From Sulfuricurvum sp. (GTDB lineage: Bacteria; Campylobacterota; Campylobacteria; Campylobacterales; Sulfurimonadaceae): a stretch of DNA of 51,791 nucleotides. The translations under genes were made by a program, and so were the position numbers. The stretch is taken from NCBI RefSeq assembly GCF_028712165.1, contig NZ_JAQTQR010000009.1, forward strand, positions 1 through 51,791, written 5' to 3'. The notes below the pieces were generated by a model. That model had not been told where the DNA came from. It was given only the letters and a program-made list of their open reading frames with translations, and did not search any database. Below are positions 27,475 through 36,715 of the stretch, piece after piece (position 1 is the stretch's first letter; each line of letters opens with the position of its first letter).

Positions 27475-28629
27475 ATGAAAATAGCCATTGTCGAAGATGA
27501 TATCAATATGCGTAAATCACTGGAGATCGCGATGGGCGATTATGCTAAATACGATGTTCATACCTTTAAAAGCCCTCGAGATGCCCTTAAAAAACTAGAC
27601 GATTCTTTCGATCTGATCATCAGCGATATCAATATGCCTGGTATGGATGGGATTGAGTTCGTTAAAACACTCGGAGGCAAATACGAGGTAATTATTATCA
27701 CAGGCAATGCAACCCTCACCCGCGCTATCGAATCTATCCAACTGGGTGTTAAAGATTTTCTCCTCAAGCCTTTCGAAATTGAAACCCTGATTACAGCGAT
27801 TGAACGCAGTATGACTGTGAGTAAAAAAACACCCAAAGATTCATCACTGCCTACTCCAACCAATAGCACCTTTTTAGGCAGTTCTCCTGCATTAGACAAA
27901 CTTCTCAGCCGTATTGCCAAAGCCGCAACCACCGATGCCAGCATTATGCTGCTCGGAGAGAGCGGTGTCGGAAAAGAACTCTTTGCCCGTCACATTCATG
28001 AAAGTTCATCCCGTGCTTCCAAACCTTTTGTCGCGATCAATATGGCAGCAATCCCGGACAATCTAATAGAGAGTGAACTGTTCGGTTTTGAAAAAGGTTC
28101 CTTTACCGACGCATGCGAAAGCAAAGCAGGACAATTCGAACTGGCCGAAGGCGGAACCCTTTTTCTCGATGAAATCGCCGAAATGCCCTACCCTCTCCAA
28201 GCTAAACTGTTACGCGTTTTGCAAGAGCGCGAAATTCGCCGTTTGGGTGCTTCCAAAAACACCAAAATCGATGTCCGAATTATCACGGCAACCAATGCCG
28301 ATCTTCATACCAAAATTACCGAAGGGAAATTTCGCGAAGATCTCTATTACCGTCTAAACACTATCCCCTTGCATATTCCTCCGCTACGCGAACGGCGCGA
28401 AGAGATACTCTCCATCGCCGAATCGGTACTCATCCAAAACTGTGCCCAATACGGGTTTGAGACCAAATCATTTACACTCAGTGCCCGTAATGCATTGGAA
28501 CAATACAACTGGCCCGGAAATATCCGTGAACTTATCTCAGTTGTCGAACGTTCTGCTATTTTGAGCGACGGAGCTATAATCGATACCGAAGACCTTTTTT
28601 TAGAAGCACGGGGATTGGGGAGGATATAA
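27475..28629 (+). CDS. flgR: Sigma-54-dependent response regulator FlgR
   Basis: A 384-residue NtrC-type activator. Receiver domain 1-120 with phospho-acceptor D51 (SDINMPGMDG); AAA+ domain about 133-370 with Walker A GESGVGKE, Walker B GGTLFLDEIAEM and arginine-finger region REDLYYRLNTIPLHIPPLRER. It ends shortly after the AAA+ domain and has no C-terminal Fis-type DNA-binding domain, as in Helicobacter pylori FlgR, so it would activate sigma-54 flagellar promoters from solution. The sigma-54 contact loop, normally GAFTGA, reads GSFTDA. The start follows AAGGGGGG. Confidence 0.88.
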   Translation: MKIAIVEDDINMRKSLEIAMGDYAKYDVHTFKSPRDALKKLDDSFDLIISDINMPGMDGIEFVKTLGGKYEVIIITGNATLTRAIESIQLGVKDFLLKPFEIETLITAIERSMTVSKKTPKDSSLPTPTNSTFLGSSPALDKLLSRIAKAATTDASIMLLGESGVGKELFARHIHESSSRASKPFVAINMAAIPDNLIESELFGFEKGSFTDACESKAGQFELAEGGTLFLDEIAEMPYPLQAKLLRVLQEREIRRLGASKNTKIDVRIITATNADLHTKITEGKFREDLYYRLNTIPLHIPPLRERREEILSIAESVLIQNCAQYGFETKSFTLSARNALEQYNWPGNIRELISVVERSAILSDGAIIDTEDLFLEARGLGRI

Positions 28630-28685
28630 AGCTTGCCTCTCTTCAGAGCCAGAATAATTTCAATCCCCTACAAGCCTTCATTCGA

Positions 28686-28691
28686 TATAAT
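28686..28691 (+). promoter_or_regulatory. -10 box of asd
   Basis: TATAAT in the gap between flgR and asd, 52 bases before the asd start. No clear -35 box. Confidence 0.45.
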
Positions 28692-28743
28692 CGCGTAAAA
28701 ATATTTACGGGTGACTTCTATTCATCCCCAAGGAAAGCTTCCT

Positions 28744-29772
28744 ATGAAACGTTATAACGTTGCTATCGTCGGTGCCACCGGTGCTGTCGGAGAAGAAATT
28801 TTACGCATTTTCGAAGAGATCGATTTTCCTCTTGCCAAACTTGTCCCTTTGGCCAGTGCACGCAGTGCAGGAAGTACCGTTACATTCAATGATAAAGAAC
28901 TCGTAATTAAAGAGTTGACACCAACCGTATTTGATGAAGAAGCCATTGAAATCGCTCTTTTCAGTGCCGGCGGCAGTGTATCGGCAGAATTTGCCCCTTA
29001 TGCCGCTGCGGCAGGTGCAGTCGTCATCGATAATACCAGTCATTTCCGTATGTATGAGGACGTCCCTCTTGTCGTTCCTGAAGTCAATCCTGAAGACATC
29101 GCACAATGGCGCAACCGCGGAATCATTGCAAACCCGAACTGTTCTACCATCCAAATGGTTCAAGCACTCAAACCTCTCGATGATGCATACGATCTGCAAC
29201 GTATCGATGTCAGCACCTACCAAGCTACCTCAGGTGCAGGTAAAACAGCTATGGAAGAGTTAGTTGAACAAATGCAGGCCTTTTTTGCATTTAAACTCGA
29301 TAGTGTGGAACCTAAAAAATTCCCTCACCGAATCGCCTTAAATGCTATTCCGCAAATCGATTCATTCACCGATAACGGCTATACCAAAGAAGAGCTCAAA
29401 ATGGTGAATGAGACCCAAAAAATCATGCACAAAGAGATCGAAGTGAGTGCAACCTGTGTCCGTATCCCGACATTGCGCGGTCATGCCGAAACACTGACTC
29501 TTACGTTTGACGGTGCGGTTGATGCTAATGAAGCACGAGAGCTTTTACGAAAAGCTCCAAATATCATTATTATGGACACTCCGGAAGAGAGTATTTATCC
29601 AATGCCGTCACTGTGTATGGATCAAAATGAGACATTCGTAGGACGTATCCGCAATGATATCTATCGAGAAAATGTACTGCACATGTGGGTTGTAGCCGAT
29701 AATCTACGTGTCGGAGCTGCCACAAATGCCGTTCGAATCGCCCAAAAATGGGTAGAAATGCAAGGAGAATAA
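28744..29772 (+). CDS. asd: Aspartate-semialdehyde dehydrogenase
   Basis: A 342-residue enzyme reducing aspartyl phosphate to aspartate semialdehyde, the branch point to lysine/diaminopimelate, threonine and methionine. N-terminal NADP-binding loop GATGAVGEE (10-18); nucleophile C133 in NPNCSTIQ; catalytic His in RGHAET. The start at 28744 follows AAGGAAAG and leaves the NADP loop at its usual position; an upstream in-frame ATG would add 11 non-conserved residues. Confidence 0.95.
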   Translation: MKRYNVAIVGATGAVGEEILRIFEEIDFPLAKLVPLASARSAGSTVTFNDKELVIKELTPTVFDEEAIEIALFSAGGSVSAEFAPYAAAAGAVVIDNTSHFRMYEDVPLVVPEVNPEDIAQWRNRGIIANPNCSTIQMVQALKPLDDAYDLQRIDVSTYQATSGAGKTAMEELVEQMQAFFAFKLDSVEPKKFPHRIALNAIPQIDSFTDNGYTKEELKMVNETQKIMHKEIEVSATCVRIPTLRGHAETLTLTFDGAVDANEARELLRKAPNIIIMDTPEESIYPMPSLCMDQNETFVGRIRNDIYRENVLHMWVVADNLRVGAATNAVRIAQKWVEMQGE

Positions 29773-29774
29773 TC

Positions 29775-30299
29775 ATGAATTTGATCGAAAAAATATTTGA
29801 ACACGGACTTTGGAACTCACGTTTCATCATCGTCTTAGCGGTAATTTTCGGTCTTGTCGGGGCAGTTTTACTCTTTGCGATTGCCAGTATTGATATCTTC
29901 CAAACTGCCGGATACGTTATCAATACCTATGCAACCCATGCGCATCCGGAACACTTTCACGAAGAAATTGTCGGCGGTATTATCGGTGCGGTTGATTTAT
30001 ATCTCATCGGTGTCGTTATGATCATCTTCTCTTTCGGTCTGTATGAACTCTTTATCTCTGATATTGATCCGGCAAAAGACGAAGATGGGAAAGAAAATCA
30101 ACTTTTGGCGGTTCACTCTCTGGATCAACTCAAAGACAAGATTTCAAAAGTCATCGTGATGGTTCTTGTCGTCGGTTTTTTCCAAAAAGTAGGACATACC
30201 GTATTTACTGGTGCGTTAGAACTATTTTATCTTGCACTCTCGATCACGGCCGTTGCCGTCGGTCTTTATTTTCTTAGCAAAGTAGGTCATCATGAGTAA
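29775..30299 (+). CDS. UPF0114 (YqhA-like) membrane protein
   Basis: A 174-residue protein with four hydrophobic segments (about 15-38, 60-85, 115-133 and 140-165). The ending of the second segment, [11 protein letters not shown], is characteristic of the YqhA/UPF0114 family, whose function is not established. It begins two bases after asd and overlaps hemE by eight bases. The cytoplasmic loop (about 90-115) is highly charged. Start at 29775 follows AAGGAGAA. Confidence 0.82.
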   Translation: MNLIEKIFEHGLWNSRFIIVLAVIFGLVGAVLLFAIASIDIFQTAGYVINTYATHAHPEHFHEEIVGGIIGAVDLYLIGVVMIIFSFGLYELFISDIDPAKDEDGKENQLLAVHSLDQLKDKISKVIVMVLVVGFFQKVGHTVFTGALELFYLALSITAVAVGLYFLSKVGHHE

Positions 30300-31335
30300 G
30301 ATTTTCGTAGATGCGTGTTTCGGGAAAGAGACACCTTATACCCCTGTATGGATGATGCGTCAAGCAGGACGTTATCTTCCGGAATACATGGAAGTTCGCA
30401 AACGTGCCGGAAACTTTTTAAACCTTTGTCATGCACCTGATATGGCAGCGGAAGTAACCATCCAACCTGTAGATATAGTCGGAGTGGATGCGGCGATTTT
30501 GTTCAGCGATATTCTGGTCGTTCCGAACGAAATGGGGATGAAACTCGATTTCATCAAAGGGGAAGGTCCTGTTTTTGAAAACCCTGTTGCAACGGAAGAA
30601 GATTTAGATGCACTTATCGGTGGAGATGAAGCGGCATCTAAACTCACCTATGTCTACGACACCATCAAAATTTTAAGAGCGCAGCTCGATGCACGTGATG
30701 ACAACAAAGCTCTTATCGGATTTACCGGTGCACCATGGACACTGGTAACCTACATGATCGAGGGGCAAGGGACAAAGACGTACAACATTTGTAAAAAAAT
30801 GATGTATTCAAACCCTGAACTTCTCCATAAAATCCTCCGTAAAGTGACCGAAGTGGTTAAACTTTACATGGAAAAACAGATTCAGTCAGGTATCGATGTC
30901 GTACAAATCTTCGACAGCTGGGCTGCTGCAATCGAACCGAGTAAATACGATGAGTTCTCATGGAGCTACATGGTGGAAATCGCGGAGTATTTAAAAGAAA
31001 AATATCCGCATGTTCCGGTTATTATGTTCCCGAAAGGGATCCCGGCATTTTTGGACAAAGTGTACGGAAACTTCGATGTGTTCGGAGTCGACTGGAGTAC
31101 CCCTATGGCGTTAGCCAAAGAAAAACTCGGGGATCGTTACGTTCTCCAAGGAAATATGGAGCCATGCCGTTTGTACTCAAAAGAACAAACAACCGCGTGC
31201 GTCGAAGCAATCCAAGAGATCATGGGCGGCAAACGTCATATATTCAATCTCGGTCACGGAATTCTCCCGGATGTACCTGTTGAAAATGCTCAGCATTTTG
31301 TCTCTGAATGCCAACGTGTGAGCAAAAAAGCCTGA
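30292..31335 (+). CDS. hemE: Uroporphyrinogen decarboxylase
   Basis: A 347-residue enzyme that decarboxylates uroporphyrinogen III to coproporphyrinogen III in haem synthesis. Conserved N-terminal motif [13 protein letters not shown], catalytic aspartate in FSDILVVP, the block [13 protein letters not shown] and the C-terminal [11 protein letters not shown] are all present. Typical length. Overlaps the YqhA-like gene by eight bases. Confidence 0.96.
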   Translation: MSKIFVDACFGKETPYTPVWMMRQAGRYLPEYMEVRKRAGNFLNLCHAPDMAAEVTIQPVDIVGVDAAILFSDILVVPNEMGMKLDFIKGEGPVFENPVATEEDLDALIGGDEAASKLTYVYDTIKILRAQLDARDDNKALIGFTGAPWTLVTYMIEGQGTKTYNICKKMMYSNPELLHKILRKVTEVVKLYMEKQIQSGIDVVQIFDSWAAAIEPSKYDEFSWSYMVEIAEYLKEKYPHVPVIMFPKGIPAFLDKVYGNFDVFGVDWSTPMALAKEKLGDRYVLQGNMEPCRLYSKEQTTACVEAIQEIMGGKRHIFNLGHGILPDVPVENAQHFVSECQRVSKKA

Positions 31336-31337
31336 TT

Positions 31338-32276
31338 ATGTCTACCATATTCGGACCTGTGCATTCACGCCGTTTCGGCGTTTCGCTCGGGATCGATCTC
31401 TCGTCTAGGGTTAAACAATGCAATTTTGACTGTCTCTACTGCGAACTTGCCCCTGCACCCGCAATGATACATCAGCATACCATCACTCCCGTAGAAGCCG
31501 TTATTGCGGATTTAAAAGAAGCTCTGGCCAAACACCCCTCTATTGATGTCATAACGATCACTGCAAACGGCGAGCCGACCATGTATCCCTATTTAAATAC
31601 ACTGATCGAACAAATCGACACGATCAAAGGGAACATTCAAACCCTGATTCTCTCTAACAGTGCCTGCCTGAACGATGAGAAAGTTTTCAATTCTCTTTTA
31701 AATCTGGATCAAGTTAAACTTTCGCTCGATGCGGCAACTCCCGAAACATTCAAAAAAATCGACCGTCCGGCTGAAGGGATCGAGATTGGTGAGATCATCG
31801 CAAGTATCACACGATTTTCTCATGTATTTAAAGGAAAGCTTTTTTTGGAAATATTGTTCGTCAAAGGGATCAATGATTCCCTCAGTGAAATAGAAGCGCT
31901 TAATAGTGCTTTACTCGGGATTCACTGTGAACGTATCGATATCGGCACGATCGATCGTCCTCCGGCATATGCAGTTCAAGGATTGCGTTTTGAGGAGCTG
32001 TATGCTCTCTCGCACCATTTTGATCCGACACTTCCGATTCATATCGTTTCACGTACCCATGCACAAGCAACTCCGAGCAGTTACAGCGATAGCGATATCC
32101 TATCAACACTCGATAAGCGTCCGCTCACCCGTGATGATATCGATGCCCTCTTTGATTCTGAATCTAAAGAACGCTTCCAAATTCTCCTGAATCAGGGGAA
32201 AATTCTCCAAATCGAACGTTCAAACGTAATCTTTTTCACTCCAAGTGAAAATATAAACCGAAAACGCTCTAAATAA
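31338..32276 (+). CDS. Radical SAM protein
   Basis: A 312-residue radical SAM enzyme of the wyosine-related/'Fe-S oxidoreductase' type. Cluster-binding cysteines C28, C32 and C35 in the CNFDCLYC motif; GGE-type block TITANGEPTMYP binds SAM; the core barrel is about residues 20-230. The C-terminal region (about 255-312) looks like a winged-helix-type extension (LTRDDIDALFDSESKERFQ). Substrate unknown. It starts two bases after hemE (ATG at 31338). Confidence 0.82.
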   Translation: MSTIFGPVHSRRFGVSLGIDLSSRVKQCNFDCLYCELAPAPAMIHQHTITPVEAVIADLKEALAKHPSIDVITITANGEPTMYPYLNTLIEQIDTIKGNIQTLILSNSACLNDEKVFNSLLNLDQVKLSLDAATPETFKKIDRPAEGIEIGEIIASITRFSHVFKGKLFLEILFVKGINDSLSEIEALNSALLGIHCERIDIGTIDRPPAYAVQGLRFEELYALSHHFDPTLPIHIVSRTHAQATPSSYSDSDILSTLDKRPLTRDDIDALFDSESKERFQILLNQGKILQIERSNVIFFTPSENINRKRSK

Positions 32277-32287
32277 CCCCGTTTTTA

Positions 32288-32316
32288 TTGACAATTTAGC
32301 CTTCATAACGTATAAT
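32288..32316 (+). promoter_or_regulatory. Promoter of the tandem tRNA-Asn genes
   Basis: TTGACA at 32288-32293 and TATAAT at 32311-32316 with a 17-base spacer, a consensus sigma-70 promoter. It is the strongest one seen in the window, as expected for stable RNA genes. Confidence 0.85.
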
Positions 32317-32333
32317 TACGCCCTCATAAACAT

Positions 32334-32408
<75 letters not shown>

Positions 32409-32433
32409 TTTTATGATACTTCTATTTTTCTGT

Positions 32434-32508
<75 letters not shown>

Positions 32509-32519
32509 CTTTTTTTAGC

Positions 32520-32546
32520 AAAAACCCCTATCTTCTTGGGATTTTA
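32520..32546. terminator. Bidirectional intrinsic terminator
   Basis: AAAACCCC and GGGATTTT arms around a nine-base loop give T runs on both strands. It can end the tRNA transcript from the left and the marR-type transcript from the right. Confidence 0.7.
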
Positions 32547-32576
32547 TGCACTACTTTTTTTATTCTTTTACTGTTT

Positions 32577-33005
32577 TTAACTTTTTAAATTCTGATACAT
32601 CAATTCCAGTAAATTGGCCAATTCTTCTTTTTGCTTTTTATTAACCCCATTTAACGCTTTATCCATAACATTCTCACCCATTTGAATCAGAACATTTCTA
32701 AGCTTCTCTCCTTCCGGAGTTATTTTAATAATATAGGCTCGTCTATCGTTCTCTTTCGGTACACGTTTTACAAGCCCTTTTGCCTCCAGTTTATCCAGCA
32801 TCAGAGTAAGGTTGGATTGTTCAAAATAGGTGTCTTGGGCTAACTCTTTCTGTGTACAGTCATCTTTTTCGCTTAATCGGATTAAAATCACGCGATGGGC
32901 ATAAGAAAGGTCATATGGTTTGAGTACGTTTTCAAACTCTTTTTTGAGTACGTTTCTCACCTTTGCTATGAGAAACACGATTGACTTATCCGATTCAAAA
33001 CCCAT
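32577..33005 (-). CDS. MarR-family transcriptional regulator
   Basis: A 142-residue winged-helix protein. Helix-turn-helix and wing lie about 45-100 (QKELAQDTYFEQSNLTLML, then LVKRVPKENDRRAYIIKIT with the conserved D-R-R wing). The C-terminal helix gives dimerisation. Ligand and targets unknown. The neighbouring receiver-like gene is 17 bases upstream on the same strand, so the two are likely one unit. Confidence 0.88.
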   Translation of the reverse strand: MGFESDKSIVFLIAKVRNVLKKEFENVLKPYDLSYAHRVILIRLSEKDDCTQKELAQDTYFEQSNLTLMLDKLEAKGLVKRVPKENDRRAYIIKITPEGEKLRNVLIQMGENVMDKALNGVNKKQKEELANLLELMYQNLKS

Positions 33006-33022
33006 AAAAATCCTTTTTGCCC

Positions 33023-33418
33023 TTATATTCGATTTGTCTCCGCATCATAATGATCACATTCATAACCCCTGAACCCTTCTACCATTCGGACGATATTTTT
33101 TATCGGTGTCGGATTAAATAAACGACGAATATGATGATTATTCACACAATCTTCACATCTCGGTATAACACATTGGATAGCATCGCTAACGACCAAAATA
33201 GACTGATCAGGACTTATCTGAAGAATATGATCGATACATTGTTGGCCGTTTTCGATATTGTGATCAATAATGACAACATCATATTTCCCTTTTTGATAGG
33301 TGATAAAAACTTCACCCAGTGTAGAAGCAGTATCAACTGTTCCCTTTATCGCTTCTTCTAACAACATTTTCCGGGTTTGAAGCTGAAAGCCGCTTCGATC
33401 TATCATTAATAATTTCAT
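33023..33418 (-). CDS. Degenerate, Cys-rich stand-alone receiver-like protein
   Basis: A 131-residue protein with a CheY-like pattern: strand 1 ends MIDRSG (D7, instead of an acidic pair), strand 3 ends VVIIDHN (D52, possible phospho-acceptor). The usual lysine at the end of strand 5 is missing (RRLFNPTP). Five cysteines are present, three of them in C83-x4-C88-x2-C91 followed by NNHH, and C121 near the end; this may be a metal or redox site. No output domain. It likely works with the MarR regulator transcribed after it. Function unknown. Confidence 0.65.
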   Translation of the reverse strand: MKLLMIDRSGFQLQTRKMLLEEAIKGTVDTASTLGEVFITYQKGKYDVVIIDHNIENGQQCIDHILQISPDQSILVVSDAIQCVIPRCEDCVNNHHIRRLFNPTPIKNIVRMVEGFRGYECDHYDAETNRI

Positions 33419-33479
33419 GTTGTTATTATTGCGAAAGAACCGTTAAAGTTGATTAAACCGATCTACAATCTTCTTTGAC

Positions 33480-33485
33480 TATAAT
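33480..33485 (+). promoter_or_regulatory. -10 box of the rfbA operon
   Basis: TATAAT 31 bases before the rfbA start; ribosome site GCGGAGG at about 33504-33510. Likely first promoter of the surface-polysaccharide locus. Confidence 0.6.
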
Positions 33486-33515
33486 TACTTTAAATATGAG
33501 TTTAGCGGAGGCAGT

Positions 33516-34382
33516 ATGAAAGGGATTATTTTAGCGGGTGGTTCAGGAACTCGACTTTATCCGATCACTAAGTCAATTAGTAAACAGCTTTTACCAATCT
33601 ATGACAAACCCATGATTTTCTATCCTCTATCTGTTCTGATGCTGGCTGGAATACAAGAAATATTAATTATTTCTACACCCCAAGACATCGGTAAGTTTGA
33701 AGAGATGCTTGGAGATGGTAGTTTATGGGGATTAAAACTAAGCTATAAAATTCAACCTTCTCCCGACGGATTGGCCCAAGCATTTATACTTGGTGAAAAC
33801 TTTATCGGTAATGACACTGTATGTCTGATTCTCGGTGACAATATTTTCTACGGACAAGGCTTTTCTCCTTTACTAAGAGAATGTGCCAATCTAACAAACG
33901 GAGCAGTAATTTTCGGCTATCAAGTCAAAGATCCTTCAAGATTCGGCGTTGTAGAATTTGATGAAAACCGTAAAGCAATATCAATTGAGGAAAAACCTTC
34001 TAAACCCAAATCAAATTTTGCCGTTACAGGGCTTTATTTTTATGATAATCAAGTTATTGAAATTGCTAAGAATGTTAAGCCATCAAATCGTGGAGAATTG
34101 GAAATTACATCTATCAATGAAGAATACCTCAAGAAAGGAGAGCTTAGGGTTGAACTTTTAGGTCGTGGATTTGCATGGCTTGATACAGGAACTCATGATT
34201 CTCTACTTGATGCAGGTCAATTTGTCCAAACGATTGAACATCGTCAAGGATATAAAATTGCATGCTTGGAAGAAATTGCCTATAATCAAAAGTGGATTAC
34301 CAAAGAAGAGGTACTTGAAATAGCAAAACCGCTTAGTAAAAATGGGTACGGTGAATACTTAAAAGCATTGGTCAATGAATGA
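33516..34382 (+). CDS. rfbA: Glucose-1-phosphate thymidylyltransferase
   Basis: A 288-residue RmlA-type enzyme making dTDP-glucose from glucose 1-phosphate and dTTP. Signature [11 protein letters not shown] (8-18) and [20 protein letters not shown] holds the metal-binding Asp; EEKP at about 157-160. Complete. Overlaps rfbB by four bases (ATGA). Starts the polysaccharide locus. Confidence 0.96.
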   Translation: MKGIILAGGSGTRLYPITKSISKQLLPIYDKPMIFYPLSVLMLAGIQEILIISTPQDIGKFEEMLGDGSLWGLKLSYKIQPSPDGLAQAFILGENFIGNDTVCLILGDNIFYGQGFSPLLRECANLTNGAVIFGYQVKDPSRFGVVEFDENRKAISIEEKPSKPKSNFAVTGLYFYDNQVIEIAKNVKPSNRGELEITSINEEYLKKGELRVELLGRGFAWLDTGTHDSLLDAGQFVQTIEHRQGYKIACLEEIAYNQKWITKEEVLEIAKPLSKNGYGEYLKALVNE

Positions 34383-35392
34383 ATACTATCTTAGTTACAG
34401 GATGTGCCGGATTTATCGGGAGTAATTTTGTTCCTTATTTTCTTCGGAAATATCCTGAAATCCAACTTATCAATCTTGACCTGCTTACCTATGCCGGAGA
34501 TATAACTAATCTTTCAGAAATCGAAGGCAATGAGCGCCATATCTTTGTTCAAGGGGATATATGTGATCGAACTTTGGTTGAATCTCTTTTCACACAGTAT
34601 GACATTCGTGGTGTAATTCACTTCGCCGCAGAAAGTCATGTTGATAACTCGATCAAAAATCCCGGTGTATTTATCCAAACAAATGTCAATGGCACCTTTA
34701 CCTTAATCGATGTCGCTTACAGATTTTGGATGGAAAAACCATTCATTTACAAACATGGGTATGAAGGATGCCGTTTTCATCATATTAGTACCGATGAAGT
34801 ATATGGAACGCTCGGAGAAACGGGCTATTTTAACGAAGAGACTCCCTATGCACCCAATTCACCTTACAGTGCGAGCAAAGCGGGAAGCGATATGATCGTT
34901 CGTAGCTATCACCATACATATGGAATGAATACGGTCATTACTAACTGCTCCAATAATTATGGTCCAAAACAGCATGATGAAAAACTAATCCCGACTATTA
35001 TTCGTAAAGCTCTTTCCGGAGAAAATATCCCTATCTATGGTGACGGTAAAAATATCCGTGATTGGCTTTATGTCCTGGACCATTGTAAAGGAATCGATCT
35101 GGTCTTTCACACTGGAAGAAACGGAGAGGTCTATAATATCGGAGGACGGAATGAGCATAATAACAATCAAATCGCCGAACGAATCTGTATATTGCTGGAT
35201 ACTCTAAAACCTAGAACAGATGGTGAAAGCTATAAACAGCAGATCACCTACGTCCAAGATCGTGCCGGACATGATCGACGTTATGCCATTGATGCGACCA
35301 AAATCGAGACAGAACTGGGATGGAAAGCAGATGAGAATTTCGATTCGGGTATCATTAAAACTATCCAATGGTATTTTGGAAAATATACATGA
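34379..35392 (+). CDS. rfbB: dTDP-glucose 4,6-dehydratase
   Basis: A 337-residue short-chain dehydratase (RmlB) making dTDP-4-keto-6-deoxyglucose. NAD loop GCAGFIGSN (8-16), catalytic STDEVYG and Y-x3-K (YSASK). Genes rfbC and rfbD for finishing rhamnose are not in the window, so the end sugar may be another 6-deoxyhexose or the remaining genes lie elsewhere. It overlaps the next glycosyltransferase start by four bases. Confidence 0.95.
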   Translation: MNTILVTGCAGFIGSNFVPYFLRKYPEIQLINLDLLTYAGDITNLSEIEGNERHIFVQGDICDRTLVESLFTQYDIRGVIHFAAESHVDNSIKNPGVFIQTNVNGTFTLIDVAYRFWMEKPFIYKHGYEGCRFHHISTDEVYGTLGETGYFNEETPYAPNSPYSASKAGSDMIVRSYHHTYGMNTVITNCSNNYGPKQHDEKLIPTIIRKALSGENIPIYGDGKNIRDWLYVLDHCKGIDLVFHTGRNGEVYNIGGRNEHNNNQIAERICILLDTLKPRTDGESYKQQITYVQDRAGHDRRYAIDATKIETELGWKADENFDSGIIKTIQWYFGKYT

Positions 35393-36324
35393 ATCCAATA
35401 AACATACCTTTTATTTCACTTATCTGCCCTTGCTATAATGAACAAGAGGTTATCGGTTATTTTCTCTCCTCTGTTACCCCTATTTTAGAGTCGTTCAAAA
35501 AACCGTATGAGATTATCTTTATCAATGACGGCAGTCGGGACAATACCTTTAATGTTCTCCTGGATGCAAAAAGGGATTATCCCAATATCCGTATAATCAA
35601 TCTCTCCCGAAATTTCGGTAAAGAAGCGGCGATGACCGCCGGAGTCGATGTGTGCCAAGGTGAAGTTGTCATTCCCATCGATGTCGATCTCCAAGACCCT
35701 CCCGAATTGATCAAAGATTTTATCCGAGAATATGAAAACGGCTACGATGTCGTGGTGGCAAGAAGGGTTGATCGGACGTCTGATTCTTTGGCTAAAAAAC
35801 TGAGTGCGTCATATTTCTATAAACTGCACAATAAGATCTCACACGTTAGCATCCCAGATAATGTCGGCGACTATCGGCTGATGAGTCGAAAAGTAGTCAA
35901 AGAGCTTCAAAAACTCCCCGAGAACCAACGTTTTATGAAAGGGCTATTCGCATGGGTCGGATTTAAAACAGCGGTTGTCGAATACGTACGTCCGCCGCGC
36001 AAAGCCGGCAACACCAGTTTTAATGGTTGGAAGCTATGGAATTTTGCACTGGACGGTATCACCAGTTTTAGTACCGTTCCTTTGAGAATTTGGCTCTATA
36101 TGGGAATGATTATCGCCTTTTTGGCATTTATCTATGGCAGTGTCATCATCGTCAAAACCCTAATTTACGGAATCGACAGCCCGGGATATGCCTCTCTTAT
36201 CACCATTATCTTATTTATCGGCGGTATCCAGCTCATGGGTATCGGAATTTTGGGAGAATACATCGGGCGTATTTATATGGAGTCCAAACGCAGACCGGCA
36301 TACATTATCGAAAATGAATATTAA
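35389..36324 (+). CDS. GtrB-type undecaprenyl-phosphate glycosyltransferase (GT2)
   Basis: A 311-residue family 2 glycosyltransferase with a GT-A domain (about 8-230: SLICPCYNE, the INDGSRD block and the D-x-D-like VDLQDP motif) and two C-terminal membrane helices (about 235-260 and 268-295). This is the layout of GtrB/DPM1-like enzymes that charge undecaprenyl phosphate with glucose. The start at 35389 overlaps the rfbB stop (ATGA). The next gene encodes a GtrA flippase-type protein, completing the usual pair. Confidence 0.88.
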   Translation: MNPINIPFISLICPCYNEQEVIGYFLSSVTPILESFKKPYEIIFINDGSRDNTFNVLLDAKRDYPNIRIINLSRNFGKEAAMTAGVDVCQGEVVIPIDVDLQDPPELIKDFIREYENGYDVVVARRVDRTSDSLAKKLSASYFYKLHNKISHVSIPDNVGDYRLMSRKVVKELQKLPENQRFMKGLFAWVGFKTAVVEYVRPPRKAGNTSFNGWKLWNFALDGITSFSTVPLRIWLYMGMIIAFLAFIYGSVIIVKTLIYGIDSPGYASLITIILFIGGIQLMGIGILGEYIGRIYMESKRRPAYIIENEY

Positions 36325-36706
36325 CGCGATGATTACAAAACTCTATCACAGCAAACTGATCCGTTATGCAGTGATAGGAGGAACTTCAACGCTGATCCAT
36401 CTAAGCATCGCTTTTCTATGGCTCTATGCTGTTAACAAATCGTTCTTTTTTGCCAATGCTGCCGGATTTTGCGTTGCATATCTATTTTCCTATACGGTGC
36501 AATCACGGTATGTTTTTCTCCATCCCCTCTCCCTCCCAAAAGCATTTCGCTATTTTCTAGTTCAATTCGGAGCCCTTTTAGTCTCATTGTTTCTTTCTGA
36601 TATGCTAGTTGGGTATAATAGTTATATAAAGACGCTCATCGTTGTTATACTGTTGCCATTGATAACATTTGTTATACATAAACTTTGGACGTTTCGTCGT
36701 CATTAA
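36314..36706 (+). CDS. GtrA-family membrane protein
   Basis: A 130-residue protein with four membrane segments and the family pattern RYAVIGGTSTLIHL and TFVIHKLWTFRR at its C terminus. GtrA proteins are thought to flip the lipid-linked sugar made by GtrB. It overlaps the upstream gene by 11 bases. Confidence 0.86.
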   Translation: MNINAMITKLYHSKLIRYAVIGGTSTLIHLSIAFLWLYAVNKSFFFANAAGFCVAYLFSYTVQSRYVFLHPLSLPKAFRYFLVQFGALLVSLFLSDMLVGYNSYIKTLIVVILLPLITFVIHKLWTFRRH

Positions 36707-36715
36707 AGGAGACTT

